Part shown: positions 1-10,663 of the stretch, one piece after another
Position numbering within the stretch: the stretch's first letter is position 1
How the letters are laid out: each line of letters opens with the position of its first letter
Origin: Lojkania enalia
Lineage: Eukaryota; Ascomycota; Dothideomycetes; Pleosporales
Direction: 5' to 3'
NCBI GenBank assembly: GCA_010094045.1
Contig: ML986641.1
Location: 124,001-188,000, forward strand
DNA: 64,000 bases
The notes under the pieces: model-generated
Told to the model about the DNA's origin: nothing
The model's input: the letters and a program-made list of their open reading frames with translations, nothing else
Databases searched by the model: none
Translations under genes and position numbers: made by a program

Positions 1-1
1 G

Positions 2-779
2 ATCGCGAAGGTGGAGAGGGCGTTAGAAGAGGCGGACGAATTGGTAAGTTGGAGCCTAGATACTATCGAGAAGCGGGCTTTGAAAAGCTGGAGACGGACA
101 TCTCCCTATTATGGAGCTCAATGACTGGAGATCCGAAGGAATAGATGCTGACGGGCCGCTCCTCTAGCTCGGTCAAATGCGCATCGAGAAATCGAATGTC
201 CCCGCTCCTTCAAAGAACAAGGTCAATCAGCGCCTCCGCAATTTCGAATCTGACGTCGATGCCGCAAAGCGTAAACTCAAGTCCTTTGCAGACGATCGCC
301 GTGCCCTTTTCGGTTCACGCTACAAGGATGACCCAGAGCAAGACGACCACCTCGCGCAGCGTCAGCAGTTACTGTCGACTACTGATCGGGCAGAGAGGTC
401 GTCCGCGCGAATTCAGAATGCGCATAGGATGGCCCTAGAGACGGAAGAGATCGGCCGCAATACTTTGTCCGACCTGCATTCCCAGGGTGAACAGATCAGG
501 CACACGCGAGAGACGTTGCACCAGAGCGAGGGATTCACGGACCGGAGTATCAAGACGTTGAGGGGTATGGCGAGAAGGTACGATGGCCTCACCCCTAGCT
601 TTCCCTGCATATCTGGCCGTGTTGATGTGAAGTCTTAGGGCATGGTGGCGTTTTTAAATGCTCTAGTATGCTAACGACGTTATGACTACAGGGCGGCTAC
701 GAATCGGGTCATTACTATTGCAATTATCACGGTCTTGGTTTTGCTTATTATTGCGGTTATCTTCAGCAAGTTTAGGTGA
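2..779 (+). CDS. vti1: Vti1-type v-SNARE, 3' part (gene runs off the left edge)
   Basis: Exons 2-43 (partial), 168-577 and 692-779. The first exon reads in frame into GTAAGT at 44. The second intron starts at 578 and ends in CTACAG at 691, splitting an Arg codon. The visible part contains the Qb-SNARE helix: LETEEIGRNTLSDLH, then QGEQIRHTRETLH, then a membrane-proximal RSIKTLRGMARR. A C-terminal anchor follows, rich in I, V and L, and ends FSKFR. This order is typical of Vti1, which acts in Golgi, endosome and vacuole fusion as the Qb partner of several SNARE complexes. The N-terminal three-helix domain lies mostly left of the window. It is a functional partner of Sec17 at 13086-14446, though the two are not adjacent. 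The identification rests on the SNARE heptads and the tail anchor and is secure. Confidence 0.93.
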
Positions 780-2650
780 TTGAGCGAATCGTGCGTGGAT
801 ACCTGTTTGGGCTTGGCGTTTTAGGACAACCTGTACAATGATATATTTACTGGGTTTTTGGAGAACTCATAACATATCAATCCAATATTTAGCATTTTAA
901 AGACTCATATTCTTTGGGGGCGTACCCGGAAGTTGTTTCTATCGGTGCATTTCTCGGAATGTAAGGTCTATCAACCATCCCAATACTCGCTACATTCGGG
1001 TCTACTTGCGTCAACCGAAACAAAGGTCCCACGATGTAGACTTTCATTTCAATTGCTTTTCTTTCCCCTAGTCGTGGAGTGGCTTCGCACCGGTACTCCG
1101 TATACCGGTCCTTCATACCTAGACATTCTTTCGCGTCCTACATCCACGACTAATACCGACTATGTCGCAGATTAACAATCCTACATGTAATAACATTCCA
1201 GATATTACACGCCGAGATGAGCCTTGCGGTGTGCCCGCCCATCCACTATAGTTTCGCCAGCCGCCCTGGGCATAAGGCTTACAGCCCAGATCTACAGCGG
1301 GATCGGCATGCCCGCATGGGACCCGGAGAGAGTATTTGGTGTGTGAGGCGTTGGTGGCGGTAGTGTAGCAGGGCTGATATATGTACAGTTGATTCGGATA
1401 AATGCTGGGGTGATTGGGTGTGGGCTTAGATGTAGATTGGATTGGGGGAATGTGGGTAGATCGGGAGAAGATGGGAGTAGAAGGAATGGAATGAAAGTGA
1501 CTGAAACGTGGAGGAGCCCGAGCATGGGGTACTAGAGCGTGTGATGCTAACTATTGATTCCTCGATCTCCGAGTAGGATGCCATCCTGAAGCCTCTGGAT
1601 ATTCGTGATACTACCGGGCTTTCCATTTCTCACTCTTGGATCGCAGATCCGACGGTAGTTTCCCATAGACGAGAACACAGACTCGACGCATTCTTAATTC
1701 GGTCTCATATCTAGAAAGAACTGTTGTCGTATCGAAACACGAAATAGTAGATATGGGGTAGCGAGGTACATTACTGGAAGACCCATGCGGTCATGGTTCC
1801 ACAACATATCGAAACGTTAAAAATACCCCACGTGTTGAATGTATCAGCGGATCGTCAGCACTGTGCAACAAACACGGAGCATTGTATTTGTAGAAAAAGC
1901 CTAAGACAAAAACATCTAGATTCTGATAGAAGGATGCGGATATTCTAGCGCGAGAGCGGATTTCCTTCGTGCAGCTTACATGTCCTGGGGAAACGAAACG
2001 GGAGCGGGAGTTGCCGCGCCGGCCCGATCTGCATATGGATTTCTATTTTTGTATGTTACATGATGGGAAATGCTTAATATACATTTTCGACTCGAACTCC
2101 GTGGAAGTGCGTTGATTTTGACAAATATAGGAAAGGGATGCTGCTTATTGTACATACGTTTTGTGCTAAAAGAGCGTTTTCGTGTTCGCGTACTGAAGGC
2201 TTGGTCCTGCCGGCTTCGCGCGAATGGTTTATGAAGGCCGTTATTATTACCAGTATTCTCGAACGGAAGATGTGAATAGATAGACAGAGACCGTGAAAAT
2301 TGACCGCGATGATGCTGGTCTTTGCATAATAATGTACATGGAGAACCGTCTGAATATAGAAGCGTATTAGTTAGTCGAAGGGAGCATGCGATGTTTGAGG
2401 GAATGTCCGCTAGGTCAAGCCAGACCTGAATAGCAAATTCTGAACAATTAAATCTTGGGTGTTTGTAGTATGTTGATTGAGTCGCGGGCCATAGTTCGAT
2501 GTCTGCACCTTGTCGGCCTTTGGTGTTGCCAGGAATGCCTCCCTAGAAGGAATGTCCCAGGTCGCTTATTACCACAGTGCAATGTCGTACTATACGCTTC
2601 GCCCGTAATTGAGCTTCGAGTGTTGTGAGATTTGATGACGAGAGAATGAT
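780..2650. other. gene-poor intergenic stretch
   Basis: No reading frame here has recognisable domains or a splice pattern that would join short frames into a gene. A small hairpin is visible at 1089-1109 (ACCGGTA, 7-base spacer, TACCGGT). The stretch separates the tail of vti1 from the tail of the minus-strand rhodopsin-like gene, so it should hold two 3' UTRs. Confidence 0.5.
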
Positions 2651-4129
2651 TTAAGGTGGTACACGATGTGCCTTTGGTGAACCTGAATTATTCCAAAACC
2701 AAGGTTCCATACCCGGAAGTGGGGTAAGAGGAAGCGGTTTTTGCATGTGGGTGCGCCGAATCTGAAGTGCCTGGCTACTACGATAAAATCGATACTGGGA
2801 AACGTTACGAGAGTGGCGGGCTTGTTGCCCAATTGTGTCCACGGCGCCTAAGACAGCCATGTTCTCCGGAAGTTGTGGGAGCCTATGGACGACGCCGTCG
2901 AAAGGTGACAAGCCCTTCGTTGAACTTATTGTTACTTGTCGGATGGGCCCATTTACTTTCGTTCCTGTTTCATAAATCGTAGCCCGCTGTTTATATGTTT
3001 CTGTTGTATTACTTCCCGAATAGGTCCGTGTACTAGAGTGTGGGGTATACGGGCGGGTGCTCGCTGTCAATGGGCAAGTACTCGCAGAATCTTTTCTAGT
3101 ATGCCTTGGTCGCTCTTCGTCATTCGGAACTACGTTTGTAAATCGTGCTGTCGGAGGAAAATAGGCTGGAAGTATAGCCGAGAGTAAAGGTCGAATAGAT
3201 GGCAAGCAGGCGCATACAATGCCGACATTTGTCTCTACTGCGGAGAGAGTAGCGGCCGGGGGGTTGTCGAATGTAGGGTCGCTTGAGTTGGAGATTCTAA
3301 CCAAAGAGTGAAGACGAATAATCGAGATGAGACAAACACTGTAGCCCTAGTTAGCAAGTTTTTCGTAGCTGTTCTGAGGAACTGTTACATACAATCCTCC
3401 TAAAGCAAAAATAGCGATCAATGCTCGCTTCTGTGGCTTCGGAACATTTAGTCTACGTAATAGCGGCATTGGTAAAATGAGAATCGTAAAGTCTTGGAGG
3501 ATGTTGATGCCGGCATTTAGGAACCAAACCACAAATTGGTTCAAGCATTCTCCGTTTTGTACTGTCTTATCCCAGAAGAATTGAACGGGCATGCACAGGA
3601 ATATACTTCCAAACAGGCCCCAGAAACCAAAACCTACAACGAAGGCTAGAACGATACAGCAGACAGCTCGGAAACGCGGAGAAGGGAAGATTCGAAGATA
3701 TTGAGCAAGGATAGATATCTTGGTGAATGTCAAAGCAAGGTAGTATACCCATATGCTACCCCAAAATGCCTATTTTGCCATTAGGCCAGATCATTGAATT
3801 GCTGGTAGCTATACCTTTTGCGAATTAATCATCATTGCGGGTGTTAAATCATATATATGCATTCCCAAACCATTTCGAATCTGTTCAGATATCAAAACCG
3901 TAAGTCCTATAGAGAAAGCCTGTCCAATAATTTAGTGTAGGTCATTGCCGGTACAATACTTAATCGACACTTGATGTGAACCTACCATAGCAAGTGTAAT
4001 ACATAATTCTTCGAATCCTGCATTGCGAATGACGAAGACTCGAGTGAATAGTCGCAAGAATACAACTGCCCCAGAAGCGACTGTGAAAGCTAATATCACC
4101 GAATTCACCCTTCCCGCGGGCGAAGCCAT
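2651..4129 (-). CDS. Fungal rhodopsin-domain (PTH11/SAT5-like) seven-helix membrane protein
   Basis: Four exons on the minus strand: 4129-3986, 3919-3815, 3769-3393 and 3338-2651, giving about 437 residues. Introns have GT..AG ends and restore one frame through the hydrophobic core. Exon 1 gives a first helix ending VFLRLFTRVFVIRNAGFEE. Exons 2-3 give WGSIWVYYLALTFTKISILA. Exon 3 carries helices with the family signature CLN, then NAGINILQD and MPLLRRLNVPKPQKRALIAI. Exon 4 carries ETNVGIVCACLPSIRPLL and a polar cytoplasmic tail ending in a KPLPLTP-type motif. These are hallmarks of the fungal integral membrane family PF20684, which includes PTH11-like receptors and SAT5-type cluster proteins. 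Ligand and role are unknown. The last splice (donor GTATGT at 3392, acceptor CTACAG) was chosen because it yields GGFVCLISIIRL, typical of the family. The last 70 residues are less certain. Confidence 0.85.
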
Positions 4130-6925
4130 GAAAGAGAAAACTAGTGCAGTGATGGAGACCGGATGAAACCTCTATGTATAAGAAAAAAAATGATCCATCA
4201 TTGCTCTTAAACATGCGAGAAGTAATAAAAATGGTAGTTCACGTTGGGATGTAGCTGACATGAGTGACCGGTGGAATGAAGGCTCAAGAATAGAATGAGG
4301 CATGGGCGCTAGCACCCAAAAATGTGAGATCAAGGGTTATGTTGATGTATGTAGCCCAGTTCACATAGCTGTAGCAAATTTTGGATCCTGCAGAAGTCTC
4401 ATGCGGTAAGACTCGAGCCGAGCGGATCCCCTGGCAGGGTTGAACTATCCAATCGCGATGTATCTCAGGAGGGCTACGTTCCTGCTACTCAATAATAAGC
4501 TCTGTGTGACGATAACTGCTGCAGGCTTGCCCTTGGACGGCCATATACGCTCTATTGGGGTAATGAGGAAACCAGGGAACAGGCGGTTAAAATGTTTCAC
4601 ATGTCGGGCCTGTCAAACCTCTCCAACCTCGTGGCCGCACTGCTCACTAAGTGCTGTGACTAGCAGAGCTAGTTCTCAGCTCCCTCGAACCGTTGATCCA
4701 GGTTGGAGACCAGCTTGTCTCAGATCTATGCCTTTGACGGCTGGGGCTCGTCTACTCTTTGATAAGGTTGGTGTTTTCGTCCCAGAGAAGAGGGCTGATT
4801 GTGCGGTCGCCAGCCATTCATCGAGCATCTCCCTTCTATGAACCCGTTCAGATCATACCTCTAGCCGCTCAAGGGTATGCTGTTAAGTCCTTGAGGCGGC
4901 TTCACTAATGCCTCTGTTAGGTAGCAGGAAAGTGAGATTCTGGTCGGGCTTCTGGCAAAGATCTGGCCCGTGCGGCAACCTATTCGGGATCCACAACCCG
5001 GTCGTCTCAAACACTTTTCGACTTTTGAAACACCCATAGACCCACCTAAGGTCAGCCCACAAACTATATGCTACTGTATTATGAATGCTTGATCACTAGC
5101 TAGCCACACCGGAATTGATGGCAGACTTGCCTTACATTCATGGTAATATTGAAGAACAAAACGACTGCATGTCTTGTCCAGCCAAGAGCAGCATCATTGC
5201 CCCTCCTGGAGGAATCAATTTTGGCCGTCATATTGAAATCGATATACGAGTTGAAATACCAACTAGAGGTTTCGATTCATCATAATAAGTCTACAGAGGC
5301 TGCAATCGCCTGCAGTATGGTGCTCTTGTCGAATGAATGGTCAGAATTCCTACTAACAAATTCCGGCTGTCGATTTACATACAGTCCCTCCTTTTTCGGC
5401 CTTATGTTCTGTTCGTTTGCTATGCAAAAAATTGGAGTCTAGAGATATATGAAGGGCTTTTAGAGTAATCGCCGTGTATACCGCCAAGATATGACCTCAA
5501 ATATCTTCCATCCTGCTCTGCTTTTCTCTATTCATTGGTGTTTGCTAACAAGAATCTCACAATCCCGCTGTCCAAAACCCTATACCTCAACGATCATGCC
5601 CTCAAAGTACATCCAAAAACTCATACCCCTCAAGCTCTCCCGATCTATCCCTAGAATCCTGTTCATTGCCCCCGCTATCCCTCCCCTGCACTCTTAATTC
5701 CTCTGATACTCTACACACTCCCGAATACGGTATCACCTCTTCGCCAACTACCTTCTTAGGACAAACCTCATGCCAAACCATTCTCTTCCTCTTGACCATA
5801 ATCTTAGTAGACGAATGCCTCTTCTGCCTCTTCAGAATCCTGAACCCGCAGTCTATACAGAACTACTAGATTGTCTCATTGCTACCATGACTTTTCCGTC
5901 CCCTAGCCGTAGCATAAGCGAAACTATCGCGTTGCCGGAGATGGATATAGTAGCGGCAAGGGTAGAGACAGTGCTGGTGGGCCTAGGTGCTTACTTTAAG
6001 CTGCTAGTGGAGGTGTGAGGGCTTGCGGATCAGAGTGGAGAAGTAGCAGTCCGCGAGGCGGTCTTTATGATGCTAGTGGGATCAGAGTGGTGGAGGAGGC
6101 CGATGATGTCTTTGTGGGGATCGGTGGGTAGGCGTAGGATTGGAGGGTGAGGGCTATGGGTGGTATGGTTTGTGTTTGCGGTTTAGGGGCACGGTAGGGT
6201 ATGGGCTTTGAAGGAATATGAGCATTGTTGCCATTATTTGAAATTGGCTTGCCGTCTTCTGTTGGGGGTAAGGCTGAATGTCAACGCGATTGGGGAGGTG
6301 CCGTTATGGGGCTGGAACTGAGAGGGCACGGAGTCCTCGATGTGTGGACCTGAGGCATTATGGTTGTTGAATGACATCTGCATTTTACGAAAATCGCAGC
6401 GTTAATTTGAATTCAATAACACGCGTAGCTTAAGCTAATGATGTATGTGATAGAGCACGAGGGTTTATTGTTACCTAGGTGTCCCGCGTGACAATACTAA
6501 GAAACTCCCACCTCTAGCACTCTTGCGTCACCAAAAAAATAATGTAGCATAGGAGACATTATTCTAAATATAGATGAGGTGAATGAGAGGGAGCAAAGAC
6601 AAGCATCTTAGGTTGCTATGAAGCTATTCAAATTATGCACTTACTTAGATCGAGATGCTATCTGAGTACCTGCTGCTTATACCTACGAAACGGTATAGAT
6701 TTATCAAGCCCGCAACGGCAAACATAGACCGTGCAATAATGTAGAGATAAGAATGCCCTGTAAATTTACAAACCTAGAAATTCGATAAGCCAAACCGTAA
6801 AGTTCTTGAGAGGTTAATATCCTAAATCAATACGCTATCCAGCAGAAGTGTTTTGAACGCCAGATAAATGCTGTAGAAATTTCTCCCATTTCTCCCATGA
6901 TGGATGTTGTGATGAGAATGTTTCA
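4130..6925. other. long gene-poor stretch with no supported gene
   Basis: Several short frames exist, but none shows a domain. A minus-strand block near 5602-5870 reads as a basic, polar peptide (VKRKRMVWHEVCPKKVVGEE) with a possible acceptor TGTATAG just upstream. Upstream of it the strand is broken by stops, so it may be the last exon of a decayed or lineage-specific gene. Strong purine/pyrimidine asymmetry runs through 5500-6200. I could not assemble a model. Confidence 0.4.
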
Positions 6926-8259
6926 TCATGCCACTTCTTCTACCATCCTGCCACGCAATGGTCGATTTGATGCTGGAGCGAGTTTTCCAGTGAAGATGTT
7001 GCCCGTTGGAGCTTGGAGCCATTCTTCGGGGATACCTAGGCTAACACCATTCGCATTCTGGGTGTAGTGGACATAGAGGGGATTCGCCTTCTCAACTTCA
7101 GGCTCTTCTTCCTGGCCAGACTCGGCGAGATCCTGAATGACACGGCGCTGGCGTTTCGGGGGCTGTTTTTTGAGCAGGCGGTTGATAGTGTCCATCTAGG
7201 GCTCATTAGCTGCGCTTGAACATGGAGCATAATGCCTCAAGAGTAGCGTCATGGTGAGACGAACCTTCTCTTCTTCGTTGCGCTTCTCGCTGAGATTCTT
7301 TCGGCGGCGAGCCATCTCCGCACGTCGCATGGCGTGCTCTTCCGCGGTGAGGTGTTTCTTTTTCTGGGCCTCTGCAGGATATTAGCACTGCACCACATCC
7401 CGGAGAAAGCACGACACTTGCCATTTGACAGAGCCATCAAGCTTCCCTCGCTGTCCTCGACTACCATTGCTCGCTGCCTTCGAGTCATCTTGCTTAGGTC
7501 AGGTGTGTGGCTGCGGCTCATCGACCCCGGCGTCTCATCGTCACTGTCCATATCCTCGTCCTCATCATCGTCATTCTGGCCGCCCATTTCATCATCTTCC
7601 TCGCCCTCAGCATCCTCGTCTTCTCCTTCGGCATCCTCTTCGTCGCCTTCCTCATCTGACTCCAGCTCCGAAAGTTCCTCGTCGTCATCATCTTCATCCG
7701 CCATAGCCATCTCTTTAGCTTCGACCGTATCTTGGGCTACGGGTTTGGCATTGCGAGGCTTGACTTTAGCCGGTTCATTGCTGGAGACCACTATGCGCGG
7801 GGCTGGCGTCAGGTCTTCCATTTCGTCGTCTTCTTCGCCCTCGGCATCCACGTCCTCGTCCTCTTCGCCTTCAGCATCCTCGTCTTGGTCGTCTTCGTCT
7901 TCATCTACGTCCATAGCATCTGCCTCTTCTACCTCATCATCATCTTCCTCTTCCTCTTCTTCGTCACTGTCTACCTCTTTGATAACCCTGCTGCTTCGTG
8001 ACGACCTCTTGCCTGATACAATGTTCCGCGAGCTCACGGCCGTCTTGGAGATGCTGCCGCTCGTCGCTTTCCGTAGCTGGTTTGGCGAAGTCTTCACAGT
8101 GAGGTTCAGAGATCGCCGGGTCTCTTCGGGGGACGAGCGCTCGATCACCGCGGAGGGAGCCTGGTTCTGGTTGGTGGTGCCGCGTCTCGGGCGAGTCGAG
8201 GAGGCAGTGGGAGTCGCACTGGGAGCTGTTAGAGCGGCGCGGGATCGCAGGCGAGGCAT
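6926..8259 (-). CDS. ies2: INO80 chromatin-remodelling complex subunit Ies2 (PAPA-1 domain)
   Basis: Three exons: 8259-7422, 7371-7265 and 7195-6926, encoding 404 residues. The N-terminal half is basic/serine-rich and then strongly acidic (E/D runs at about 60-210). MTRRQRAMVVED begins the conserved region, then AQKKKHLTAEEHAMRRAEMA, RRKNLSEKRNEEEK and MDTINRLLKKQ. This is the PAPA-1-like helix of Ies2/INO80B, which binds and activates the INO80 ATPase in the nucleus. The first intron has a GC donor (GCAAGT at 7421, acceptor CCTGCAG), because only that splice joins SLMALSN to EAQKKKH in frame. The second intron starts GTTCGT and ends CCCTAG. The start codon at 8259 gives MPRLRSR. An upstream ATG in the same frame is absent as far as 8406. 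The gene is divergent from pex14. Confidence 0.88.
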
Positions 8260-8546
8260 CGCGGTGTCGCTTTTGCGGGAGGCGGTAAGTGGTTGTAGAA
8301 TGAGAAGCGGAAGCACTGTGGGACAGGAGAGGACAGAGACTAAATTATAGGTGCGGTGACGTGCACAGGGATGCTGATAGGTGGCGCAATGTCGAAGTTG
8401 AAGCACAATAGGACAATAGCATATCCGGTGCGGTAGCAGGCATGCAGGCGGCGAAGATTGCCCCGTTGGCGAGGTCCTGTACTACTCCCCGCGGGCCCTT
8501 GGCAGCTGCTGGAAAGGTGCAATGCGATGCTCGGGTCAGCCACATA

Positions 8547-8660
8547 CCTGCTGAGCGTGCTGCTGCCTTTGTCCTTGTGCGGCGCCCAATCGTCCGCTCC
8601 CTCAGATTCCTCGTAATCGGTGCTGAGGCGTCGCAAGCGCTTCGGGGCGCGGTCTGCCAT
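8547..8660 (-). other. possible orphan 5' exon between ies2 and pex14
   Basis: On the minus strand an ATG at 8660 opens 38 codons of charged, protein-like sequence (MADRAPKRLRRLSTDYEESE at the start), followed exactly by a consensus donor GTATGT at 8546. No acceptor I tried joins it in frame to the Ies2 start at 8259. It could be a 5' exon of an alternative ies2 transcript, the start of a small separate gene, or chance. Confidence 0.25.
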
Positions 8661-8962
8661 CAGCGCTACTCAAGTGAAGGTTAACGATGCGAATATAAGC
8701 GGCAATGACGGGTGAATATCTCCAAGACTCTGGTCAGCTTGTCCTGAGCGATTCGCTACACCATGCGCCGTTGGAGATCCTCCAGCAAGAAGCCGCGCGC
8801 CCAGAACGGACTAGTCGCCTACCGCGGGACCTCGGTTCCAGCCGCCGTCTCCAGTGTCTCGTGTTGCTGCGGCATTCACATCCACTGTCGTCGTCTTTAT
8901 CTTGATAATTGTATCTGGTACACCCTCCTAACCTTGTTGCTCTCTCCTCCGCATTGCAAAGC

Positions 8963-10209
8963 ATGTCGAACAAGCCCAGCATCCCGTCCTGGCAGCGCGC
9001 CCAAACCATGCCGCCGTCAGCATCCGCGCAAGAACAGGACTCCACCACGGAAAAGCAGCCCGAGTCGAGTCCAGCACCCGCCGCGGAGGAGACTTCGAAG
9101 GAGGAGTCGCGCATAGAGAGTGCATCGTTGCTAGAGCAGGCCTCACGTTTCCTTGAGGATCCCACAATTCGCGATGCACCACGGGAAAAGAAGGCCGACT
9201 TCCTCCATTCGAAAGGCGTTGCTTCGAAAGATATAGATAGGTTATTAGACACGAATCTAGAACAGGAGGCGACGGTAGATGTATTAGAAGAAGGCGAGAG
9301 AGCATGGCCAAAGGTTAGCTGCCGTCTGTTTAACGTCCAAGGGCTAGATCTGCATTCAAATTCAAGCTCAAGCAAGAAGCCAGCGATGAACGGGCGCATG
9401 CTAACACTGTCAAGGCTTCTTCAAAACCTTCACCAGCACAATCTCAATCACAGGCGCGAGAGATTCCGCCGATCGTCACGTATCCTGAGTTTCTCACTCA
9501 GTCGACCAAACCTCCACCCCTCATTACCACGCAGCGGCTTCTCACTACCGCATACGTCACTGGTGGTCTTGTAGCCACCATGTACGGGCTCTCCAAATAT
9601 ATCTTATCACCCATGACACAAACTCTAACCGAAGCACGACACGATTTTGCGTCACATGCGCAAGAACAACTAAGTGATTTCAATAAACGACTGGAGAATG
9701 TAGTATCCGCCGATCCCGCAGAAAAGCGGAAATCCAGGGCTTTAGATACTGCGGATGACATCTCAGAAGCCGACTCAGATCCAACCGAGCTCTTTCACCG
9801 CGACATGGGCACCCAAACCACGCCTTCCCTATCCCGGCGGCCGTCCGTAGTGGTGGCTAATAAAGAAGACAAATCCGTCACTACAGCACATGAGAATCGA
9901 TTAAAAGTCCTTACATCACACCTTCGCGAGCTCGAAGCAACTCGTTCAAACGATAGCGCATCAACCAACTCTTTGAGAACAAAACTCTCAGATCTGTCGT
10001 CGTATTTGGGTGAGATGTCCTACCAGAACCAATATTATAATGGAATGGGTGGCATGTATGGAGGGAACTACGGCTTGCCGAGGGCGATAGATGGCAAAGA
10101 GGACCAGATAGAAGTCTTAAAGGCTGATATTAGGGCTGTCAAAGGCGTATTCCTAAGCGCAAGGAATTTCCCTGCTGGTGGCAGGAGTGCGCCAAGGGTG
10201 GGTGGGTGA
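8963..10209 (+). CDS. pex14: Peroxisomal membrane docking protein Pex14
   Basis: Two exons, 8963-9313 and 9415-10209, encoding 381 residues. The start is MSNKPSIPSWQRA, the usual fungal Pex14 beginning. Residues about 50-100 form the conserved Pex14 N-terminal domain (SLLEQASRFLEDPTIRDAP, then KKADFLHSKGVASKDIDRLL), which binds Pex5 and Pex13. After a Ser/Pro/Gln-rich linker comes PPIVTYPEFL and a single hydrophobic segment (LLTTAYVTGGLVATMYGLSK). A long coiled coil with DFNKRLENV and LTSHLRELEATR follows. The intron (GTTAGC at 9314, branch GCTAAC, acceptor TCAAG) is phase 0 and keeps the linker in frame. The protein docks cargo-loaded import receptors at the peroxisome. The C-terminus ends in a Gly/Tyr/Met-rich stretch. 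Confidence 0.92.
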
Positions 10210-10663
10210 AACGCGTAATGGATAATGTACGTTATCCATCCTTTTGAGAGAGATACTGGCGTATATCTCTAGACGAAGACATTCTGTAAGCATCACCGTC
10301 TGACCAAATTTTGGCGATATCTCGCTTCGAGTGGTTTCGTCGTGTATTGTAGGATATTAAAGGGCACAGATCGGGATTGATCGCCTACGTTATTGCTTCG
10401 AACGAAGGTACGTCGAGGCGTACACTATTGTACAGCTCTGTATATAGTTGTTCACACGGGGGTACGGGTAGATCCCTGCCGTAGTACCAGCTCCGTTAAA
10501 TCCATGCATGGTGCCCCGCCACAACTCAAACGACGTCATCCATCAGCAAAGTAGCTTACGCCACACGTTCTCACTCTGACAATTGCACGCATGTTGCTCA
10601 TGACCCCATGCTCAAACCTATCCAGGCATCGATACCCAGCCTAAATTCTACATACTCAATTCC
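10210..10663. promoter_or_regulatory. intergenic region: pex14 3' end and promoter of the DUF726 gene
   Basis: There is no coding signal. The region holds the 3' end of pex14 and the start region of the next plus-strand gene. No clear TATA box is visible close to 10664. Confidence 0.4.

Noticed and set aside
1292..1626. Minus-strand Pro/Ser-rich frames
   Set aside because: Low-complexity translation of a purine-rich plus strand, with no conserved pattern.
4440..4841. 133-codon plus-strand frame
   Set aside because: No recognisable domain, no splice continuation, amino-acid composition like random translation.
7334..8350. Plus-strand 338-codon Ser-rich open frame
   Set aside because: It is the antisense of the acidic GAN-codon tract of ies2. 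Poly-Ser on one strand mirrors poly-Glu/Asp on the other. The minus-strand gene has domain support.
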